A stretch of 64,000 bases of DNA from Circinella minor (Eukaryota; Mucoromycota; Mucoromycetes; Mucorales; Lichtheimiaceae): positions 1 to 64,000 of the forward strand of contig JAEPRB010000199.1 in the NCBI GenBank assembly GCA_016758965.1. Reading direction: 5' to 3'. The notes under the pieces are model-generated. The model made no database searches. It saw only the letters and a program-made list of their open reading frames with translations, and had not been told where the DNA came from. The position numbers were made by a program, and so were the translations under genes. This document shows positions 1-11,433 of the stretch, piece after piece (within the stretch, counting starts at the first letter, position 1; every line of letters starts with the position of its first letter).

Positions 1-1
1 T

Positions 2-1745
2 AGTATTTTTCAGTATTTACCAAGAATATATATAGAACGCTATATGAATGTGTCAAAAACATGGAGATCAAAAGTTATAAATTTTAGTCCATATTGGACA
101 ACGATTCGGATTCGTAGCCTTAATTCTGTTGAATTCCGTTCAATACCTTATGTTGCAAATCATGTCAGAAGTCTATATGTTACTTTACCCCCTTTACTCG
201 TTGAAAAAATTATCAAGTTATTGAGCGAAAAGCCCTTTAATAATATGAAACAGTTGTCAATAGACACAGGGACTTTTCTTTGTTTTTTTTTTAAAAAAAA
301 GGGGGGAAAAGATGCCGTGGCGGATGATATAGTTGTAATCAATCATTTTTTTTTCTTGAGGATGTAATTAAACTAATCTTGGCACTTTTATATATAATTT
401 AATCACTCTTATATCATAGCATATTCTCATAAACATCAAATGACAAAACTTTTTCAGCAATCCATTAAAACATATTTCAAGTAATTGCCTTTCGTTATTG
501 GTCAATGTATCCCATGTACGTATTACCGATATCACTTTGGATGTCACATATGCTTGTGTTTTGATTTCTCTTGATGATATCATTCAATCCTGTGTAAACT
601 TGACAAGTATTGGGTACCATTGTCACTCATCTGCTGTTTTGAATATCACTACTGTGACCGATCCAAAATAAAAATAATAAGCACTTAACCAATTACGTAA
701 CTATCTATCCATAAACTATTTATCGGGTTATCTATCTAATTATCAACTAGTCTACTTGATTCTTATTTTACCTTCCTTATCTTCTTTATTATCATTTCCC
801 TTGTGGCATAGTCTATTGTGTTCCATCTACCGAAGAATCTTGGTTATTATTATTAACGTTAAGGTGCCGCGATTAGTCATATACACTTACAACGGATCTG
901 ACCAAGATTGTGTCCTTGGAAATCAATGTGAAAACAAGCGAACCCACTCAATCAACTTTAAAAGCTTTAATCAAGATAACTCCTAAGCTCAAGTCACTAT
1001 TAGTTAATTGGTGTTCATATAGCTTACCATCCTTATTTGATACATCAACAACAATAAATGCTCTCAGCTTCGGCAACATTATATTTCTCCGATTCGCCAA
1101 ACAGCTCATCCAAGAAAATACAACAAAATCAAATGATATTCACGTCAATGTATGGCCACCTTTGGTATATTTGGGATAGAAAATGGATCAATTTAACAGT
1201 TATTGGTTTTTAATGGTATTTTTCTCAATTTTATTCAGATCAAACGATTTAATTCAATAAAACCAGCAACAACAAAAAAGAGGAACGATTGGGACCAAGA
1301 AGACTACTATGACGACACACAACGTAGTGCTATGGAATATGATAATACGCCCATTGAAAAACATCGATTAAATATTGATCAACCACTCAACACTGAAAAT
1401 GGAACCACTCCAATAAACATTTTATGGATGTTACAATTACTTATCCAACTCTTGAAGCACATAGTAATGGTACCAATTAAATATTGTTTCGACTCATCAT
1501 AATGAATAGTAGTGCATTAAATCAATAGTTATGAGACACATGTATATTTGGGAAGTACTATTTCCTACATCTGAATATATTAAAATGGTTGCCGCTTGAT
1601 CTATAGGTATTACCGGACAACAAAATGCAAAATATCCATTTACAAAATATCAAAATCGATAATAACAATGCCATGAAGATACTGGATCTAGCTGGATTGT
1701 CTGGCATTTTCCATGATTTTTTGTCTATAGTTGTTACCCAAATTT
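2..1745 (+). pseudogene. Decayed or partial F-box/LRR gene, 5' end outside the window
   Basis: The frame open from about position 2 to 270 reads as the end of an F-box followed by the start of a leucine-rich region; VSKTWRSKV aligns with VSKLWRKRV of the intact F-box protein at 61652-63854. Further LRR-like stretches appear in other frames: 910-1179 (TPKLKSLLVNWCSY) and about 1625-1745 (MKILDLAGLSGIF). The frames are separated by stops, a homopolymer-rich tract at 285-310 and long non-coding gaps, and I could not join them with convincing introns. I therefore read this as a degenerate member of the large fungal F-box/LRR family. A heavily intron-split live gene cannot be excluded, because the 5' part lies outside the window. 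Confidence 0.45.
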
Positions 1746-2479
1746 GTACGTGTTTGGTTTCTTTACTGTATCGTTTGAAATTTTTTTGTTTATGATCAAG
1801 TCATGACGTATCGTCACCAATTATCAAACGTTTTCAGATGGTCATTACAGAAGAACGTACACTGGTGAATGGAAGAAGAAAACAAGATATTGTATATCTT
1901 TGGATTGACACATGGTTGAGATTTCCTTGTTGAAATGTTTGTCGAAATAAAAAAAGAAAAAGGTAAAAGTAAAAGTAGGAGAGGTAGAAAAGATAAAGAT
2001 TTATTATTTCGCGGCTAAACCGCCCATATTTATACATACTGAAGTGGTCATATGGCCACCCAAGGATCAATTCTAATTTACAAATCGCGTGAACCTTTTC
2101 TTTGGTCTGACCAAACAAAACTACCACACAACGTGTCAGGATGGTTGTCAATTGAATCAAACAGCAAAATGATGAACGTCGTAATGGACCCATTGCAACG
2201 AGAGCAATCAAGAATCTCGATTCTGGGCTTTTGAAAGTGGAAAAAGTGTCTTACCTTTCATGTTTTGGAAAAACACCCTCCAGACCAGAGAGTGTCTTGA
2301 ACAAACCATCCTGCTATCGGACTATTATGCCACCTAGTCCACCCACATCTTGATATTATTCAAACATGTAGTCAATAGTCACGAACACATATTGTATCCT
2401 CCATGATTCAACTACCTGTATCATTATTAATATCACAAGTAGTTTAAAATATATATAAATACCCCTTCACCATTAAACA
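1746..2479. other. Intergenic, no supported gene
   Basis: Two short coding-like blocks occur on the + strand at 2052-2234 and, in another frame, near 2210-2330 (FESGKSVLPFMFWK). They resemble one frameshifted reading frame but match no family I recognise. An AT-rich TATA-like stretch at about 2447-2460 precedes the small open frame at 2480. Confidence 0.3.
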
Positions 2480-2672
2480 ATGAAATATCATCTTTCAAGT
2501 TATCTACTACTCTTTTATTATCTCTTTGTTCTACTCTACATTGGCGTAGGTACGTATTGACCAACCAAAAATATTACGACACTAAGGATAATCATTTTTA
2601 TTTTTTAAAGCTGCCGACCATCTTAAAAGTCATAATTTCCAACGAGGTGATATTCAAGATGCAAAGAAATAG
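2480..2672 (+). CDS. Putative very small secreted peptide (43 aa), two exons
   Basis: Exons 2480-2549 and 2611-2672 (donor GTACGT, acceptor AAAG) join to a 43-residue frame. The first 23 residues form a strong hydrophobic signal-like segment (SYLLLFYYLFVLLYIGVA), followed by a 20-residue polar tail ending QDAKK. A TATA-like element lies 20-30 bp upstream. No family recognised. A one-base shift after GDIQDA opens a coherent frame of about 30 further residues (KEIAVEIWQTEFTWPPLQ), so this may be a longer secreted protein broken by a single indel. Prediction rests on splice signals and the leader only. Confidence 0.4.
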
Positions 2673-4126
2673 CTGTCGAGATTTGGCAAACAGAGTTTAC
2701 TTGGCCACCTCTTCAAATAAGCACACCTTACACTAGAGCAATCACTAATACAAAGTGACCAATACCAGCCTCGTAACTCGGAACAAAACGTTAGGCAAAA
2801 TATGCAGCAAAATAAAAGTTCTTAGATAACATTATAATAACCTTCCAAAAAAAAAAAAAAAGAAAAGAAAAGAAAAAGGAAACGCAACTCACAGCCTAGC
2901 AACAGCAATGCTAGTCGACGATAAACAAGATTTTCTAACCCCAATCCCCAAATTCACCAGCACTGAAACAACTAATGCACGAAAAATGTAATATCACGCC
3001 AGAAACTACGACAATCAGCAGCAGCAACAACAACAGCTACTGTAATTACTATATTGATCTAAGGCAGTGCCAACGAAAGAAAAAAAAGAACCTCTTTTCT
3101 TAACATCAGTCTCAATTCCTTCTTCTCCAATTTAATGGACAGGGCGAGCTGCAAAACCGGAAATGGGTGCATTTCCTGTCTACAAATCCCCTATGGCGAG
3201 AGCCACTCATAAAGGAAAAGATGAAAGTCTGATAAAGAAAAAAAGAAAGAATAGTGTCGAGTTTGTTGCTTTTTATTTCTTCATATGAACCATGCGAAGC
3301 CCGATTGTACTGCGACAACTCCCTTTTTATTGTGGTCTTTCAAACCACAGGCGAATTTTCCGTCTCTCGCGAAATTTCCCTTCTCTTTGGCGAAGATTCA
3401 AAGGCCGAGCATGAAAAAAACTCGTAGGTGAAAAATCTCTGCTCGTGCGCGTGATCGAGTAGAGTTTTCATTTTCTTTATATATGTGTATGTAGGACTGT
3501 CTCAAACAAATATGCGAAACCTGGCACTGTTTAACAGGGGACATTATGATTTGGCGCGATTTCCCCTCATTATTTACTAAAGGAATTAGCCTACAAATTT
3601 TACTATTACTTTCTTATAATGTATACACACTAGAAAAAACTCCACTGGAGGATTCACTATAATTATATTTGTAGTTTAACTAGGTAACTATTATTATATT
3701 TGTATATTCTCATATTTTTGATAATTTTAGAAGAGCCATCATAAATAAGAATTGCTTATAACGTACACACAAAAAAAGCTATACTATTTTATAATAGTAG
3801 AGATACCGATAATCATGTACTTTCCCTTTTTAAAATCATAATTGAATAGAACGCCCTTCATTCTATTTTTTTCAATAGTTTTGTACGACTATTCCATGCA
3901 GCAAGTTGTAGATCATGCATGGGATTTTTTTAAAGCTTAACAACTAAAACCCTCAGCTAAGCTTTTTATTTTATATTTATGGCGTTCTTGCTTTTTTTTG
4001 AGAAATGTATGTTTTTTTTTTACTCTCACACACACATTCCAAGTACAAATTTTATTACGTATTATCTATTCCAGGATTTAACCCACTTTATTACGATAGA
4101 TTATACTACGTATTTCGTTATACGTA
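2673..4126. other. Intergenic, nothing recognised
   Basis: AT-rich sequence with homopolymer A/T tracts. It includes an A-rich run at about 2848-2880 and a TG/TA-rich stretch near 3480. No reading frame with family resemblance on either strand. The last 200 bp presumably hold the promoter of the PPN2-like gene. Confidence 0.5.
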
Positions 4127-5253
4127 ATGATTATAAAAATTAACAATAACTTTCCAACAGCTTCTTCCCAGCAAACTCAATATGTTCGATTATATGTAAT
4201 AATCATACTCATGACTTTGTTCGTAAATTTTTCCATTGCAACACCAACTAAACATAATAATGAGGGAGTTGTGGAGTTTAGAGGACTAGATATTACAGTT
4301 CATAATGATATTGGTGATAGTAGTCATCAATCTGAATATGATCAATCGATTCCTATGGTAACGATTAACAACGACCCATTTTTTGGGTCAACAGATGTCC
4401 ATCAGTTATTTGCTATTGGTGATGTTCACGGAAGCATTGATGAACTCAATGAACTCGTGAATAGAATTAAATATGATTATAGAAAAGGAGATCGTATTAT
4501 CTTTATGGGTGATCTTGTGGACAAAGGACCTGATAGTGTTGCTGTTATTAGACGAGCCAAAGAGTTGAATGCTTGGTGTGTTCGAGGTAATCAAGACGAT
4601 GTGACTCTTCGTATGTGGAACTACTTAAAGCAAAACAATATCTCTCCCTCAATCAAAAGCAATGAAATCATGCAAGAAGGATCTGTGATTGACCCTATTA
4701 ATTTGTCTGATAGTCATATTAAAATTGCTTCGTATGTAACATTTTGATGACAAGGATGGTCGCTGTGTATATGTATTAAAATAATTCCAAACTAATAATG
4801 AATAATTCTTTTAATATTACTATATATGATAGAAATATGACGGATGAGGATTACAGATATCTCAATTCGTGTCCAAAGATTTTGGGGATCCCTGCACTCA
4901 ATAGTCTTTTTGTACACGGTGGTGTGGATCCAAGAAAGTCTTTGAAAAACCAAGTACCTTATTTTGTCATGAACATGCGGTCTGTTAAAGAGGATGGAAC
5001 ACCAACAGAAAACCGCACAAAAGTCAACTGGGCAGACGACTGGAATCGGTTTCAGGCATCAAGAGACTTAGCAGTGAAAAAACCTTATTCGGACGTCTAT
5101 TATGGCCATGATTCTAAACTTGGTTTACAACTAAAAGCACATACGTTTGGTCTAGATTCTGGGTGCGTTTTTGGTAATCAGCTGACAGCATTAGAACTCA
5201 GATCTCGGAAGCTTACCCAAGTGTTTTGTAAAAAATATGCAGATCATTCATAA
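4127..5253 (+). CDS. PPN2: PPN2-like metallophosphatase (vacuolar endopolyphosphatase family), 341 aa
   Basis: Exons 4127-4731 and 4833-5253; the intron has GTATGT, an ACTAAT branch sequence and TAG. One membrane-spanning segment lies at residues 22-40 (YVIIILMTLFVNFSIA), fitting a type II membrane protein. The PPP-type metallophosphoesterase core follows: GDVHG 98-102, GDLVDKGPDS 128-137, GNQDD 154-158, then VHGGVDP, YYGHDSKLG and LDSGCVFG in the second exon. Length and topology fit fungal Ppn2, which cleaves polyphosphate chains in the vacuole using divalent metal. The usual GNH(E/D) histidine is glutamine here. The SPX-RING gene starts 371 bp downstream on the same strand, a suggestive phosphate-metabolism neighbour. 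An alternative reading is a generic shewanella-like or bis(5'-nucleosyl) phosphatase, but the N-terminal anchor favours PPN2. Confidence 0.85.
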
Positions 5254-5488
5254 ATAATAATTGCGTTTCGCATAAAAGAGAAATAAATAATACCTTCAGT
5301 TACAAATCATGTTTTTATCACCATGGGTAATTGATTGGACAAAAGAGAAGTTTGCTGTATTTAACTTTTTATGCTACTTCAGAAAAAAAAAAAGGCGGTC
5401 TTTTTTTAATTACAGCACTTCACATAAATTTGCTCCACTGAAGCCATCCCATTGCCTGTGTGTTACGATCGAAGAGTTCTGATTCGTT

Positions 5489-5494
5489 CACGTG
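5489..5494. promoter_or_regulatory. CACGTG box upstream of the SPX-RING gene
   Basis: A perfect palindromic CACGTG, followed by T, lies about 131 bp upstream of the SPX-RING start codon. In yeast and Neurospora, Pho4 and NUC-1 bind CACGTG in phosphate-regulated promoters. The hexamer also occurs by chance inside several coding exons of this window, so this is a candidate only. Confidence 0.35.
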
Positions 5495-5624
5495 TGGTCA
5501 TTGTTTCTTTTTCTTTTTGTAAGAATTGTACCACATGAATTCCAAAGTTCTCTTCCTTTTCTTTTTAAGTGTAATTTTGAACAAAACGAAATCGATTAAA
5601 AGTTAGACGAATGCTGTTACGGTC

Positions 5625-7679
5625 ATGAAATTTGCCAAACAACTTGAAAATGAGGCAGAAGATATTCCTTCGGAATGGCGGCCGTATTTGATCCGATACA
5701 AGGCACTCAAAAAACTGATCGCGAAAATTGCCAAAGAGATTGAAAGACGTGGTTTATCTGCTCAATTCTTACGCGAATGTTTAAAAAACTACAAGTCAGA
5801 GAATGACGATGGTCCTAAAATACGATATTATTTTGCAGGTAAGCTTAACTAATTGAAAGTTTCAGTTTACTTTTTCTTGTTATCTAATATATGCATATGT
5901 CCGTCAATGTTAGGTGAGCCACCGAATGTACACCCATGCATACAATTTATATACGATCCCGGACAATCTCGAATCAATGAGCTGTTAGATCGTTTTGTTG
6001 CTTCTGATTCGGAACAAGGCGCTTTGATAGTGGATAAACGACCAAAGTTGCACTATCGACGAACAGAAAATGATACCGATTTTTTTACCCTGATCCGTCA
6101 CGCGGATACACTTCCTTCTACTGACGAAGGTGATCCTAGTTCACATAGTGATAATAAAAGTGCTCACTCTTGTGATTCAGACTCTATTGCTTCCTCAAGA
6201 CGTAGGCGAAGTGATGCTGCCGTTTTGTTCCGGGAACTTATGAATAGTACACTACCACCAGATCGGATCACTGAATTAACGACTGACGGGGAAGTGGAGA
6301 TTATATCATCGGTGAAGGAACAAAAAAGAAGGAACAGCAATGATAGTAACATCAGCAGTAGTAGTGTTACCAGCATCCATGAGGAGGAGGAGGTTGACAG
6401 TGGTGGAAATAAAATACCTCCACCACCAAAAAGGGCTATGCGAAGTCTAGTCATCGAATTGGAGCAAGATGATGAATTCTTTTCAGCATTGATGGAGGAA
6501 TTAGATCAAGCAGCCCTTCTTCAAGATATCAACAGTCAGCAATTTGAACACGATGTGAACGAACTTGAACGAAGGATGGGTAAAGTGGTAAGTTATAACT
6601 TTATTTTAAAAGGAAGGTAGTGATACCATTTTCATTGAATAAATACCTTTATTTACAATTAATATATCAATAGGCCTCACCCAATCATGCGTCTGATATG
6701 TACGCATGGCGAAATATTTTTAACCTCTACATGGATGCCCAAATTTTTCGAGGCAAGGTAGAATCTGATCGAAGCATACGTTCTGTACAAAAGTCAAAAG
6801 ATCAAATGGAATGGTTCACAGCTCAATTAAAAAATAAGAATATACTATCACAACTTAAAAGCAAGGCTTCCAAAAATACATTTGAGCAGTTTATCGCATT
6901 AAACACAGAATTGATCACAATGAAGCACTACCAACTACTCAATCAAACCGCTGTCACCAAAATTTTAAAAAAACATGACAAACGTAGTGGACTCAGGTAG
7001 AGTTCTTTTTTTTAAAAAAAAAAAAAAAAATAAGAGTTACCGATATAAAGCAGTATAGTGATAGTTATAAATACTAACATTCTAAGATGGATTATTTTAG
7101 TGCGAGTACGAGTTTTCCGACAGTCATACAAAATAGCCATTTTTTCAACGTCAAGTTGGCTGATATCCTATGTGCATCGCTTTTAAATAAATTAATGACA
7201 ATTATACCACAGCCTGACGATTACTGTGAGTTTTATAAAGGAAAAGGAATGGGGAAAGATCAAAAGAAAATCAAATGCGTGAGAAAAATGGTTAAAAAAA
7301 AGAAACTAACATTTTGTTTTGAATTATTTTTTCTCTAGTATGTCCAGTTTGTATGATGGTTGCTTGGAGACCTATTAGACTTATATGTGGCCATGTATTT
7401 TGTGTTCGTTGTTTGATCAAAGCTCAACGAAAGAATATGCCTAACTGTCCAATGTGTCGACACAAGAATGCTGTGAAAATTGCAGGTTCAAATAACTTGG
7501 ATATGCCAATGCAAAACTTTTTAAGGCAATATTTTCCTAGAGAAATCAAACAAAAGAAAAAAGAAGCTGAACGTGAACAAGCAATGGAGGATATACAAGC
7601 CATGACAGGTCGTAAATATACCGAAGAGCAGTTGATGCGAATGAGTCAACGACAAGATCATCAGTGTCATATAATGTAA
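5625..7679 (+). CDS. SPX-RING E3 ubiquitin ligase-like protein (RING-14 type), 558 aa
   Basis: Exons 5625-5838, 5914-6587, 6674-6996, 7101-7225 and 7339-7679 give one continuous frame. The N-terminus is a classic SPX start (MKFAKQLENEAEDIPSEWR, then YKALKKLI). The later SPX helices are in exon 3 (MYAWRNIFNLYMDAQIF; AVTKILKKHDKRSG, the inositol-phosphate-binding lysine cluster). A poorly conserved acidic/serine-rich insert of about 150 residues separates them. A C3HC4 RING follows (LCPVC, CGHVFCVRC, CPMC), then a charged helix. SPX domains sense inositol pyrophosphates, so the likely role is phosphate-dependent ubiquitylation. The protein ends in CHIM, a possible CaaX prenylation signal. Exon 4 uses the acceptor at 7099-7100, because the upstream AG at 7085-7086 breaks the frame. 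Confidence 0.9.
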
Positions 7680-9224
7680 ATAGCTTTTTATTATCTTTTA
7701 ACATACATACACAAGACATATAGATCAAACAATTCCATTATTATTATTATTATTATTATTATTTAAATTTTTTAAGGAAAGGCTATTATCATAACTTCTT
7801 TTATTGTACAATTATAATTATTAATTATCATTCATTCATAATCATTATCTTATTAAAAATCATTATAATCATTGTTGTTATGTATTTACTGAGGGAGATC
7901 ATCATAGCATTTATTATTACATCATTAGAGCTTACCCCAACTTAACTGATCGATTGGTTATTACATAGGTTTGAATTATACATAGTACAATTTTAACCCG
8001 TCTTCAACATGTACAATAATCCTACATAGGGATAGGATAAAAAAAGGTCACTTATGATACTATAAGTATGTAATAAAAATAATTCCATTAATACATACAT
8101 TTATTTGCAATACTATATATGATGATGATATGAAACTTGTATATACGTATATGTGTGTGCGTGTATTAATTATATACTATGAGACAAACGTATATGTATT
8201 ATACTAGAGTGATATGTGTCGCAAAATTAGCGCAATAGCCAAAGTCTTGGATTTTACCAGCTTTAGCGAGTCCGTTGGTCATGTTCTAAAGCATCAACAA
8301 CATTTTTACTATGGTACCAAAATTAACTTTACCCTCCTTTGATTTACCCTTGTTATATGCGAATGTTTTCGGCTACCAAAGACAAAATTTCATAAATGTT
8401 ATTTCGAGTTATTTTGCGCTTGTTTCCTCTTAAGAAAATGCGACGCTCGCTTTGATATTGATCTCAATCATATTCACGCAATAACCAACGCTGTGTAAAG
8501 TTGACAGTCTTGTATAGTATATGTATACATTCGATTGCAAAGTTGTTGTTTTTTTTTTTGCTAACGCGCTAGAATGGATCTCCTGTTATCGCCCTCGTTG
8601 ATTCAAGACTTGTTTTTGATATTTTTATAGTTTTTCAATATTGGCGGATAGGATATGTGAGTAATTACACATATAATTGATTGAGTTCCGTTTATTAATT
8701 ATGATATTATGACTGTGGTGCAACTATAACACATGATAAATGGGATTAAGTTATATTTATATGTATGAATACTTGAGCCACACACATTCTATTAACAGTA
8801 AAATGAAGAAATATCGGCAGTGTGTTCAGTACGTACTCTCTTTATTCAGAAAAATACATATACCCAGTAACTTCCATGGATAATATGGTTATTTAAGGTT
8901 AAGTCAACTTTTATGTTGCGTATTGTATTTTATCATTATATGTGGCGCTGATTATTATTTAAAAAGGAGAAGTAGTAACAACCATTTTAAGAAATATCAT
9001 AGTTATACACTCAAGTTAGAGTTAATGTTATCCAGTAGATATGTGGTATCATGTCAAAGCATTTTATTTTTATTTTTATATAATGCATGTACATAAATGC
9101 ATATTGTACATTACGAATTTATATACACTCTTGATATATATAAATATTAATCAATCGAACAACGATTAGAGTAGTATCTATATGCATGTCTACATATAAA
9201 GGAGTGCTATCATTAATGTTAATA
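7680..9224. other. Intergenic, one coding-like relic
   Basis: Contains an ATT/TTA microsatellite near 7738-7762. At 8213-8500 the + strand has a frame of roughly 97 codons interrupted by one TGA; its composition is less AT-biased than its surroundings, but it matches no family I know. Otherwise nothing recognised. Confidence 0.3.
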
Positions 9225-10203
9225 TCAAATTCCGAGTTCGTTATCGTGGACGTCTTGTGAAACCCATAGAACAGCAGTACTATAATAATCGACATTGTCA
9301 TTAATAAAATCATCAACAAAAAGAACCATCAACAGTTTGAGTTAAAAACAAAACACTTCTTGGTTATACCTGAGCATAATCAATCCACATTGAACAACTG
9401 TACATATACCAATATAAGAGTCTATAGCTTCAAGATCATGCATAACATATTTTACCACAAGAACGCTCTGTTATCATTTCACAAATGTAAAATAAATAGT
9501 TAAGTCTTCATCCTGTTTAAAGTCTAACAAGCCAGTCATATTTATACATTACCACAGATCCAGCAAATCCACCAGCCAACATAGCGAATCCCTATATTAT
9601 ATCACAAGGACATTAATCAAGAAATGTATATAAATATACAATATACTTTTGTTTCTGCTTCCCCTCTTTCAAATATTGAGAATAACAAACCATAAAAAGA
9701 AATAAACGGGCACGCCATGGAATACCTTCATCAAATGCTGTGCCTTTTAAAGCCTCTTTATCGATCAAGCTAACACTATAGATAACTCAATTTAATAACC
9801 ACGGAAACACACGTACTTTTTTTTATATAAAAAAATGAAAAGACTTGCATAATCATCCCCAATGTAGTTACAATGCCTGGAGCCCAATCTTCAAAACCTG
9901 CATATGCTTTACGATCAGGCAAAATAAAAGAGAAGCTTAAGCCATCCACAAACATCCACCATCCCAAAGCAAACTGTCAAATAAAAACAAGAGTATTTTA
10001 TTTATTTATTTAACTGTTCAAGTTCCTTTATAATCCACAATGAATAATTCCCCAAACAGTAAATAACAAAGGATGAAAACATTTTTGAAGTTATTTTTTA
10101 CCAACATGCCAGCAAGGTAGACGCCCATTTTTCGCCCTTTAGTTCCACAACATTGAAATCGTCCACATATGAATATATTATTATTGTTGTCAAAAGAATT
10201 CAT
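9225..10203 (-). CDS. TMEM50/Vps68-type (UPF0220) membrane protein, 167 aa
   Basis: Read on the minus strand, exons are 10203-10102, 9973-9849, 9775-9691, 9591-9553, 9467-9370 and 9279-9225. The translation carries the family signatures: GVYLAGMLFALGWWMFVDG, FEDWAPGIVTTLGMIIV, PWRARLFLFMGFAMLAGG and VLVVKYVM, ending near LWVSQDVHDNELGI. Four hydrophobic segments match the usual four-helix topology. Yeast Vps68 acts in late endosome and ESCRT-related sorting; animal TMEM50A/B are Golgi/ER proteins. Intron 2 (9848-9776) must start with GCAAGT to keep the frame, making it a GC-AG intron; the nearby GT donors give the wrong phase. The 39-nt exon 4 is supported by phase and conservation. Family call is firm; the precise orthologue is not decided. 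Confidence 0.85.
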
Positions 10204-11319
10204 GGTTTTTGAAAGGTTTGTTCCTTTTCTAGTTCTCAGCGCTTTTTTTTTTTTTTTGGTCTACTATTATTATGCCGCATGCTGGTTTTAAATCTAGTAT
10301 AATAGAGCGTGATATTAGCAACTTGTTCTATCCAGCCGCAGCGGTGCTGTTACAAAATTGTTATGTAAGTTTCTACTATCATTGTTCACACATCTATCTT
10401 ATTTGATACCGGTACCAGTATTAGAGTTGGATTATTCTTTTTTTCGGGACAAAACTATGCATTACGCTCGGCTTATCAAAGAAACAAAACAAAGTTGACC
10501 GAGATAATATTATAATCCAGGTAGTCGATTGAAGTTGTGTAGGGGGCTACGGTTAAGAATATTTTGATACAAAGTTATAGATGTTGCTATGCAAACTTAC
10601 TAAAATAACGAGTAAAAATGGTTGGAACCTTGAATTGTGATTAGATGTATATTAATATATGGATAGACTTAAATGGCAGTGCTCTGTTACAACTGGTAGA
10701 ACGAAGTGTATCAGCGTTATGGTCAAGTAATATATAGTATTTATAGTAATATTCTAGATTGACATCTTTAAACACCTTTGATAAAAAAGAATGCAGTTGT
10801 AGATAATGAAAAAACAAGCATTATAGTTTATAACACGAACTCCTGTTAATGAGGCTGGAGCTGAAAACTTCAAATATGTATGGGTTAGATAACAGCTGAA
10901 TAAAAAATAAAAATAGTAAAATCATCTACTAATATTTTGCATCATGTTTTAAATGATTGATATAACAAGTAGCATTTCAGGATTACTGTCACTTTTATAA
11001 TCAAATGTTTGTTTTTGCTCTCATATTCAACTCAATGTAAATTTTGGTCTGTTCAACGCGATGTGATACAAGCTATACATGGATACTAAATATATTTATA
11101 AATGCCTCAACTTTTGTATGCTCTCAATTCCTTATTCGGCATTTTATACGTACCCAAAATAACGAACGTGAACTCTCAATCGTACTTCCACATCCATATA
11201 ATGGTAGATATTCGCAATATGTAGTCGGTTATGCATTATTTACAATACGTTTGTGAAAGTAATAATATTTCTATTAATATATTAATATAATATATATAAT
11301 CAAGTATCATATGTGATTA
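10204..11319. other. Intergenic, no supported gene
   Basis: Upstream region of the UPF0220 gene and downstream region of AFG3. A 70-codon open frame on the + strand at 11044-11256 starts with ATG but resembles no known protein. A TA-rich stretch lies at 11276-11300. Confidence 0.4.
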
Positions 11320-11433
11320 TTACGACAACGATGATGATGAGGGTGGCATAGTCTATTTAATAACAAAAAAAACTTAGTGTTCAGAAAGAAAATTTTGATC
11401 ATTGTACAAACAAAGCTAAAGCAAAATTTGAAA

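Noticed and set aside
7087..7100. ATG at 7087 as the start of a separate gene
   Set aside because: It lies upstream of the in-phase acceptor at 7099-7100; the following codons continue the SPX domain and lead into the RING domain.
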